A stretch of 64,000 bases of DNA from Pogonophryne albipinna (lineage: Eukaryota > Chordata > Actinopteri > Perciformes > Artedidraconidae): positions 33,888,808 through 33,952,807 of the forward strand of contig CM053249.1 of NCBI GenBank assembly GCA_028583405.1. The letters are read 5' to 3'. The translations under genes and the position numbers were made by a program. Below are positions 56,396 to 64,000 of the stretch, piece after piece (within the stretch, counting starts at the first letter, position 1; each line of letters starts with the position of its first letter). The notes below the pieces were generated by a model, which searched no databases, was not told the origin of the DNA, and saw nothing but the letters and a program-made list of their open reading frames with translations.

Positions 56396-57540
56396 CTCCC
56401 CTGCTGAGGTGGGACGAGATGATTGACAGCAGCAGTGAAGACAAATAATTAAGGGTTCATTTCACACCACTTTCAAATTATACAATCTTCAAAGTATGAC
56501 CATGATTTCTCCATGTGCATGAACCCATTCACACAGAAATCTATGTGTTTTGGTGCTGTTACATTCATTTAATGTCATCAGAATCACAATCGGTTTTTAT
56601 TACCAAGTAGGTTTACACATATGAATTTGCCTTGGTGTAAATGGTGCATACAAAGACACAGAAAGAAGAATACATGGCAAGAAAAGTACTATTATATAAG
56701 CTATTTAAAAAATACATATTTAAGACCATTGTAAAAAATGTATTTTATTTATTTTTTACAGAAAATCTAATAATGTGAGAAACTGAGTAGAGTACAATAG
56801 AATAAAAATAAGACACATACTATATTCAAAGTCAAGAGCTGTACAGATTTAAAAAGAGGTAGTGTGGAGCAATAGCAATTACATTATTCTCAAGGTAACA
56901 AAAAGGATACTCAATTCAACGAGGTCCAGTTAGAGAAAATGTCCCCATGCAAAGGTCCGGAACATCAAAATGTCTAACTTGCTTCATGAATTAGTGTGAT
57001 ATGTATTGAAGTGACCTGTAGCTTTATCAACGTCTGCATGTAATCAACAACTGACTGCCAATCAAATAAAGAAAGCACAATTCAAAAACAACAATACTTA
57101 TTGTCAATTAACATTGAACTCTACAGATATACAGTAAATACTGTGGATATGTGTAATGTTCCTCTCGGGCTGCATTTAAAAATAAAATAGAGAAAATAAA
57201 TAAAATAGCTTTTGAAAATATGTGCATCTTAAAAGTGCTTAATTTTAGATGAATAAAATAAAGTGTAGCAGCAGCTTGAGTTTCTCTTTTTCTTTGTTAA
57301 CCGTTTCACATCATGACTTAACAGTTTCAGACGATTATAGAACAATATCAGTCTTTACACATCATAACAATTGAACAGTTTTAAAGTTTCTCTTTCTTTC
57401 CCTCTTATATTGCAGTCCCTCACTCACTTTGTTTTGTTCAGTGCGAGAATTGAGCTGGAGCTTGTCCTGCCAGGAGTTTGTAAATCTGGGCTGAAATTGT
57501 GTCAGGGCCTTTCTCATACACACATGCAGGTGCTCATTGG
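56396..57540. other. Spacer with LINE-type tail
   Basis: TCAGAATCACAATCGGTTTTTATTACCAAGTAGGTTTACACATATGAATTTGCC (56579-56632) resembles a widespread fish LINE/SINE 3' tail in minus orientation. The rest is AT-rich and unassigned. Confidence 0.45.
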
Positions 57541-58175
57541 TTAGCCTTGGTTAGCCTGCCCTGGAACCATATTTAGTATTTTGATCCTGGTGGACTGATC
57601 ATATTGGGCTCTGAGACTGTTTATTTTTTGTGACCTCAGTTCTGACTTGAGAGGGAATGTTTGGTCAAACACCTTGTGTTTTGTCTCATAGTGGCGTTTT
57701 GGCACTTTTAATGAGCGCCACGGTCTCTGAACAAATGAGACACACTGGCTCTGTGCAGGATGAACATGAGTGAGTCCAGTCAGGGTTAAAAGCTCTGTTC
57801 TCACTGTCCACTTTCCTCTTCTTGGAGAGCGCCATGTGTAATTATTTGTCTCTCCTGTCACGCCTGTTCACTCTCCTCTCCGCTTCTCTCTCCCGCGCTC
57901 TCGTCTCTTCTTCTGTGCTTCTCTCCCTGTATCGCTAACTCTTCTCTTCACACTTTACTCTCCGCTTCTATCTGCCGCTCTCTTATCTCTTCTTCTGTGT
58001 TTCTCTCCCTGTATCGCTCACTCTTCTCTTCCGCCCCCTGTCGGCGGCGGTTAAAATAGAATCGCCCCGTCAAAATTGAAATCCCCTATTAATGTATTGA
58101 TTATATGTCCGAGTCCGTATAGGTCGGCGTCCGGATCCGGACCGCGGTCCGCCTGTTGCCGACCCCTGCTCTAGA
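57541..58175 (-). pseudogene. hAT remnant with SPIN-DOC/GTF2IRD2-like finger
   Basis: Minus-strand frames near 57840-57600 contain SPRRGKWTVRTELLTLTG and PKRHYETKHKVFDQTFPLKS, then ELRSQKINSLRAQYDQSTRI, the zinc-finger region of the same hAT group as 42488-42941. The fragment is split by frameshifts. The right end, GTTGCCGACCCCTG (to 58175), is a hAT terminus of CAGGGGTCGGCAAC type. The left terminus was not found. Confidence 0.7.
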
Positions 58176-59062
58176 GGCTTCTCAATTCTTAAATTTCCCC
58201 TCCTCGACTCCTCGGCTGAAGTGGAATAGTCCATTTAGCTTAGGAACCTTCCTAACGGAGTGAAATGACCCGGAAGTCCCTCAGTGGCAGCCATGACAAG
58301 TGCCGTTCGAATTCTCTAGATGATAGGAAAGGAGGTTTCAAACTTCCTTTATAACCTCCTTTAGCTTAGGAACCACTGGACCTCCCTCACCGAAACGAGA
58401 GGAGAAAATGCTGCCCCACAATGCATTGCACAACAGTCGGCTGTTCACGGAAACAACCGATTATGATAAATGATATCATGAAAGTTACGGTGCTTATTAA
58501 GCATTTTAAAACGTATGTGGTAAGTTGCCAAAGTGCTTTGTTCTGAACGTTCATCAGTATTATAATCAAAAAGAGAAATATGAACGTTAGTTTTTACTGA
58601 AATGATCAAATAAAGTCAACATCTCACAGTCTTTACTGAGCTGTGTGGGGTTTGTTCAACTTTTAAAAGATGTTTGAATGGTGATATACACAGTGATAGA
58701 TGTTAAGGACTAACGTTTATAATAAATACATTTGTATTTATTTTAAGATCTTTTCATAGTTCATACAATCATACGTATTGGGATCATTTGTATTAATGTG
58801 GACCGGAGGGAGAGGGTGACGAGCATAAGTTTCACTTTCCTTTTTTATTTCAATTCCAACTTTGGTCATGAAGAATATGTTTCTCTGTTGTCCCCGTTCA
58901 TAAAGCATAAAGCAACAGCATCAGAGCACGGTGCAGAGTCTCTAGATGAGTTTACAGTAGTCCCTCCTTCTTATTATACATCCATGTTGTAGTCCGCTGT
59001 ATAGAAAACTGTAGTTTCCATAGTTTCCCCACAGCAGCAGACGCACAAAATGACGTCCGCTG
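58176..59062. repeat. Unclassified dispersed repeat, left part (continues at 61294)
   Basis: The sequence contains CCTCCTCGACTCCTCGG near 58195, and CTCGACTCCTCGGTCCTCCGG appears again at about 61490. Between them lies the hAT insertion 59063-61293. The two sides probably belong to one older repeat or transposon of about 1.3 kb. No coding domain was found. Confidence 0.45.
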
Positions 59063-60419
59063 TAGGGCTGCAACAAAAGACTAATTTGATAATCGATTAA
59101 TGAAACGATTAATCGACTATTCAGACTATTACTGTATGCCTTGCACAATTTCTCAAACGCTCTTATTTAGCCATCAACTTTTAGATTTAGCTTGAGGTTG
59201 TTTTAGGTATGTGGAAACTAGCAATGAAGACAATAAAGATGAATACTTGATTCAAAAATACATATATTATTAAATGAACTAAACAAATTGTGAACAAAAT
59301 TAACTTTTTATTTAAATTAAATAAATAATATTTAAATTAAATACATAATATTTCAAAAGAAAACAAAAGAAACAACAATGTTTTAACAAATCGTATAATG
59401 TGATAACATAATTGTAAACAGAATAGCTGTAACTTTAACAAAATAAGTAACTCAGTTACCTCTAATCATTAACTAAATACTGTTTGTATAATGTAGTTAA
59501 CTCTGTGTGTTGCTGCTAGCATACATAACACCTGACGTGGAAAAGTTACTCGTGGATGGGGCTACAGAGCTACTAGAAAGACAGTCGAACCCGGTGCATT
59601 CCTCCGTCTGAATGTGGAGCACTTTTGCTAAATGTTTAGACAAATTGCTCGTGTTACCGCCCTTACATGCTAAACTCTTATTGCACTCTTGGTAACGAGC
59701 ATTGTCCACCTAGAGACGGGTAACATTTAACCACACCTCGGAGCCAGGGTAGGATTTTCACGGCGGCCACGACGGCCATGGCCGTCGTAGCCCCTCGGTC
59801 TGGCCGTGAAGCCCCACAAATAATTGTACGTCCTACGGCCACCATGGCCTGTGTGCCCCTGATACTGTTAAAATCTCAAAGTTGCTTTAAAAGCGACAGA
59901 ACAGTGTTTTCTGAACTGCATTATGCTGCGTTCACAACGGACGTGATGCGAATATTCTCATCGCTCTAACCGCTGGAGTTTCACCGCGGCTGTCAGCTGT
60001 GTTTACTCCTGTCATTCAAACAGAACGCGCTGGAGAGGGGGCGGGGCTTATTTCCATGTGAATACTGTGGTGGAAACCAACTGCGACAAAATGAACATAT
60101 TTGACCGTGATTTATTGTAATACACGTTTCAAAATGATGCCGAAGTAACTAAATACTGATACCGGTTAGTAAAAAACATGAATTAATGCTTTGACAAGTC
60201 TGCAGATAAGACAGCAAGCGAGAAACCTTTTAAAATGCGTGTTTTCTGAATGGATCAATCAGGCTAAACTAACCTGTAGCTGCTCCGTCCACACTCACAA
60301 CAACGTCCTAAAGACAGAATTAAAGCAGCGATTGTATTCGCCATGACAGTCTGTGGTTTGTACATGTTTAACTTTTGTCCAGTTTCTGACCAGAGCTGTG
60401 AGGAGTTGATTAAAGATAC

Positions 60420-60451
<32 letters not shown>

Positions 60452-61293
60452 GCGCACACACTGCTGAATGATGTATGTGCATAGTTTGTCCCTTGAAGGC
60501 TGTTTCTTCTGCTCTGAAATGGAATATATTTGTTACATATTAATAGAATTTTAGATTTTTTGATTTGATTTTGGATTTGTGAATTGGAGAAGTAGTAGAT
60601 GGAAAACATACCAAACACTAATTATTCAAAGTAAATTATTTTATTTTATATACGGTAATACTAAGGAGGCATAGGCCTATATGATGATATCATGTTTGAC
60701 ATTATTGATATTAAAAAAGTGATTTGTTTTCCATGTCATTCGTGTGTTTTTCTTATAAAAAAGTGAAGTTATTTATTTGCAAGCTCCAAATCCAAATGTT
60801 TCCCTCATTGGCCTTTGTGCCCTGGCATGTGGCCTTTGCGCCCTGAAAAAATGTGTAACACCAAAGGCCAAATGGCCTTGCCCCTAAAATGACGAAATTC
60901 CAAGCCTGCTCGGAGCGCTTCTCTCGGCCATCCCCGCCGTGTGTTGCATGCATGTAGCAGCCGCTTGTGTATAAACTGCCCCGCCCCCTCGGGAGAGAGA
61001 TCTCGTCTCGATTGGAAAGATCGAAAATACACAGACGCATTTTTTTGTCTTTTTGCATATTATAAACGAGTTGGCGACACTAAGACTGCGATATAATGTT
61101 TATGTAGCAATAACACATATGACATATATTTTTTAAATGTCTCCAGTACCGATAAAAAGACCAATAACGTTGGAGCTTAACGGCACGTAAAACACACGTG
61201 ATGACGTCACCAACGAATCGACGACTGAATTAGTTGGCAACTAATTTGGTCATCGATTTTAATCGATTAAGTCGATTAGTTGTTGCACCCCTA
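59063..61293 (-). mobile_element. hAT element hosting another hAT
   Basis: It starts TAGGGCTGCAACAAAAGACTAA and ends TTAGTTGTTGCACCCCTA, with a perfect 8-bp duplication GTCCGCTG (59055-59062 and 61294-61301). TAATCGATTAA-type subterminal repeats occur at both ends. A BED-finger remnant on the minus strand (59497-59709: CNKSLACKGGNTSNLSKHL) shows the transposase origin. Confidence 0.93.
59745..60908. mobile_element. hAT element nested in a hAT (1164 bp)
   Basis: It starts CAGGGTAGGATTTTC and ends GAAATTCCAAGCCTG, with a perfect 8-bp duplication CTCGGAGC (59737-59744 and 60909-60916). GGCC-rich subterminal repeats (ACGGCCATGGCCGT, GGCCTTTG) occur at both sides. A (CA)n tract lies near 60427-60460. 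It is non-coding. Confidence 0.9.
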
Positions 61294-61301
61294 GTCCGCT
61301 G

Positions 61302-61849
61302 GCGCATCATAAACACGTCGGATAGTGAAAGTGCAGTCGATTCTCTAAAGTACCGCAGTCTCTTCTCCTAAGTCCTTTTGAATTCTCCTATCCACTATCC
61401 CTTAACCCCGTGACGTTTCACTCAGAGATCAAGGAATAGACGAAAGGGTTAGACATTAAGAGCTGATTTTTGGATTATTCGACCGCAACCCTCGACTCCT
61501 CGGTCCTCCGGTAGTGACCCGGAAATGAATTTCAGCGCGCCATGTTGAAGGACATCTCATTTCTCTAAATGCACATCGAGGACCGAGCATCGAGCATCGA
61601 GGAGGCTCTCTGGAGGAGCTATAACCGAGGATACACTGATGGTTCCTCCACGGCTCCTCCGAGGATGCATTTCCGGGAACGGTGGAGGCGTGACACACGG
61701 CCGGACTTATCTCAGGCAATGACAGCTCTGCATGCATCTCCTGGATATTATTTTAGTAACTGCTTTCATCACAACGCGATGTTTACACTGAGAACAGCTG
61801 TGAGGTCCGTGCAGAAAGCAGAGCAGTGTGTATAATCAACCCAGTCTCA
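61302..61849. repeat. Unclassified dispersed repeat, right part
   Basis: This continues the repeat that starts at 58176. Near 61575-61620 GAGGACCGAGCATCGAGCATCGAGGAGG is a short tandem-like GC-rich stretch. No gene was recognised. Confidence 0.4.
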
Positions 61850-62642
61850 CGGCATTTCGTGTTCTAGTCACGACATTTAATCTATTGATTCGTGTTCACC
61901 AACACGATTTCCCACTTTTTTTCGTGTCACACAGAACGATTTTAAAAGCAATGTATTTCTATTGGTAGTATGTTTCGTGCCTGCAGCACGTCTTTTTGTC
62001 CGTTCGGGTCTTGGAAGACCGGAAGCTGTGTGGTTCATAAAAACATGTTCTTACTCAATATCAAGCCACGATTAATGTTTTTATTTTTAAATCGTATAAT
62101 GTCTGACTTTTTTTGTCGTCTGTGAGGAAAATAAATCTGTATTTTTAAAATCTTTTTTTCCTTCTAATTTGTTATTCTTTTCAAAATAACACACTGTTAT
62201 TTACTCACCAATAACACACAATTATCCTTGCTTTTATTTATTTGTTTAATTCCATAATCGCTGGCTTTTTTGGCGTCCGTCAGGAACTGAATTTCAAAAT
62301 AAAAATAACCGGAAACAGACGTAGGCCTATAAGGGACATTTCGAGCATCATTGCGATACACAGCCACTGAACTGATTACCCAAGATCCTCAGCTATGGTC
62401 TAAGCTCGCTGATTGGATGTTTTAGCCGCAATGCATGTAGGGATATGGTGTTAATGGGATATGAAATCCGAAAAACATTTCTGAGTTTAGGATGGCCGAA
62501 GACACTACACTACAATCCCCAGCTATCGTTTAGGACTACAGTCCCCGTGATTAATCTTCAAACTTTGGGATTGGATGTTGGAGTGGCAGTGCGCCAAGGT
62601 TACGCCGAGCGTCAAACAGCTGTTTGAAATGGAACGAAACCA
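61850..62642. repeat. Dispersed repeat sharing sequence with 36.5 kb
   Basis: CCCAGTCTCACGGCATTTCGTG at 61850 resembles the start of a common fish repeat. The part 62390-62475 (GATTGGATGTTTTAGCCGCAATGCAT...GGGATATGAAATCC) is the reverse complement of 36537-36620. No coding potential was seen. Confidence 0.5.
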
Positions 62643-62960
62643 CGCCAGACTATCCAAAACTGGAATCGAATGCCCCCCCAGAACTACACATGCTGGCTAT
62701 TGTGTTTCACAAAATGTTCTATGGGACGTCTCTACTGAACGTTTTCGTTTTTCCCACAATTAGAAGTTGCCAGTATTAAACACATTGGTGTTATCAAATG
62801 TAAAACATATAATTAATAAATGGGTGAAAATCGCTTGTATCCATAATGGGCAGCATTAATATATACCCCACATGACAGCTCATTGTTACTTTGTAATTCT
62901 ACTCCACTACAATTCAGAGGTTAACCTGGTATTTTTACTCCACTACACTTATTTGAGTTA
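62643..62960. repeat. Dispersed repeat R2, copy 2
   Basis: It matches 25779-26330 in the same orientation (AGAACTACACATGCTGGCTATT, TTAATATATACC, CTCCACTACAATTCAGAGGTTAACCTGGTATT) but is shorter. The boundaries are approximate. Confidence 0.6.
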
Positions 62961-63812
62961 CTTTGCAGATTCTGATTAATGATGTGAAATATAAACAACC
63001 CTTAAATCAGACTTTAGTTACACCTGAGTCAAATTCAGGGAAAGGTGATTGTCAAGTGCCAACAATCAGGAGAGATATTTGATAGTTGGTGCTTGAGAAG
63101 ACTAAACATTTATCTGCAATTGACATGAATGGAAACGAGTAATAAAGTATATTCATTATACATATACACAACTACGGTGTAGTTATGCAATGAATGAAAA
63201 TCTTGGGTCACAGGTTCCTCAACAGTGCATTACAAGACATCTATCAATATGTGTGTACCTCCACCATTAAACTGTCATATTCTGCACATTTCTTATTCTA
63301 TCTACATAAGAGTATAATTAATGTGTATAATATCAGTTAAAATAAGTGCTTCAACATAGTTAACATTGCAGGAAAGCAATATATTAGACGTTAAGTACTT
63401 TGTCAGGCTTAATATTTATCTGTAGATAGATACCCCCAAAGCTTTTTTCTTATTTAAAAGAAGTATTATTTAATGTTTATATAAAGGTTAATTCGTTTTT
63501 CTGTTTTGCACATCCTCCTATTAATACCTTTGTACATCCAGCATTAAACTGTTTTATTGTAGAGATCACTTACAGTATCTTCTTGATTTTTTATATTCTA
63601 TATTTCTATCATTGACCTTCTACTTTCCCCCTATGAAAGTATGTACTCTTAATATTTTTTCATCAAATATAACACATAAAAACAATAATTCAATCACTAA
63701 TTTAGTAGTAGATATATCTACAAACAAAGAGTCGATATTTTTCTAAAAAAACCATTAGTGCTTCACATAATAAAATACACAACGGCTGTAGCCTGATTAT
63801 GCTTTAGGAGCT
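62961..63812. other. Spacer, nothing recognised
   Basis: AT-rich sequence without recognised repeats, ORFs or exons. Confidence 0.4.
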
Positions 63813-64000
63813 GTAGGTGTGTGTGGTACAGTGTGTGTAGGTGTGTGTGTGGTACAGTGTGTAGGTGTGTGTGTGGTACAGTGTGTAGGTGTGTGTGTGG
63901 TACAGTGTGTAGGTGTGTGTTGTACAGTGTGTAGGTGTGTGTGGTACAGTGTGTAGGTGTATGTGTGGTACAGTGTGTAGGTGTGTGTGTGGTACAGTGT
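63813..64000. repeat. 24-bp minisatellite, 8 copies to the window edge
   Basis: Eight consecutive copies (22-24 bp) of GTAGGTGTGTGTGTGGTACAGTGT. The array is cut by the end of the window, so its full length is unknown. Confidence 0.95.

Overview
The window looks like ray-finned fish (teleost) chromosomal DNA. It holds a few small vertebrate exons with consensus splice sites, separated by long introns and spacers packed with fish-type mobile DNA: Tc1, many hAT elements, an RTE-clade LINE, L2/Rex-type LINE tails, a DIRS1-like element, a sushi-like Ty3 chromovirus, long CA/GT microsatellites and a tRNA-type SINE. There is a 1000-N scaffold gap. The species cannot be named from the sequence alone.

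Host genes. Two are recognisable, both partial. At 10435-10583 (minus) is one exon of a RagC/D-type GTPase gene, most like rragd. At 39720-39943, 45268-45350 and 48897-49037 (plus) are three consecutive, phase-compatible exons of a GABA-A rho subunit gene, closest to gabrr2, covering the loop A region, the Cys-loop and loop C. As I recall the human map, GABRR2 and RRAGD are close neighbours at 6q15, so the pairing supports both calls. Here they point away from each other. No other exon of either gene was found, so both genes run beyond the window or are interrupted.

Layout. 1-10.2 kb: intact Tc1 transposon, short hAT element, then a large TTAA-flanked element carrying an intact 3.4-kb RTE-type LINE. 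10.2-14.3 kb: rragd exon, a TIR element, and a LINE fragment with a (TA)n tract born inside it. 14.3-18.8 kb: a four-level nest of DNA transposons. 18.8-21.3 kb: (GT)92, a LINE RT fragment and the gap. 21.3-36 kb: nested hATs, a ZMYM1-like hAT pseudogene, a decayed DIRS1-like element and a nearly complete 3-kb hAT transposon. 36-39.7 kb: quiet sequence and an L2/Rex-type LINE fragment. 39.7-49.2 kb: gabrr2 exons with hAT insertions in both introns and a (CA)88 repeat touching a splice donor. 49.2-56.4 kb: solo LTR, a second copy of the TTAA element, and the sushi-like LTR element. 56.4-64 kb: hAT remnants, a nested hAT pair, a dispersed repeat and a 24-bp minisatellite at the end.

Most notable. 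The LTR element at 52503-56390 keeps gag, protease, integrase and chromodomain open, with a canonical -1 slippery heptamer between gag and pol and a self-priming-type primer-binding site. It lacks the reverse transcriptase/RNase H segment completely: protease is joined in frame to integrase. Its two 482-bp LTRs differ at one base, so it moved recently and must have depended on an RT supplied in trans.
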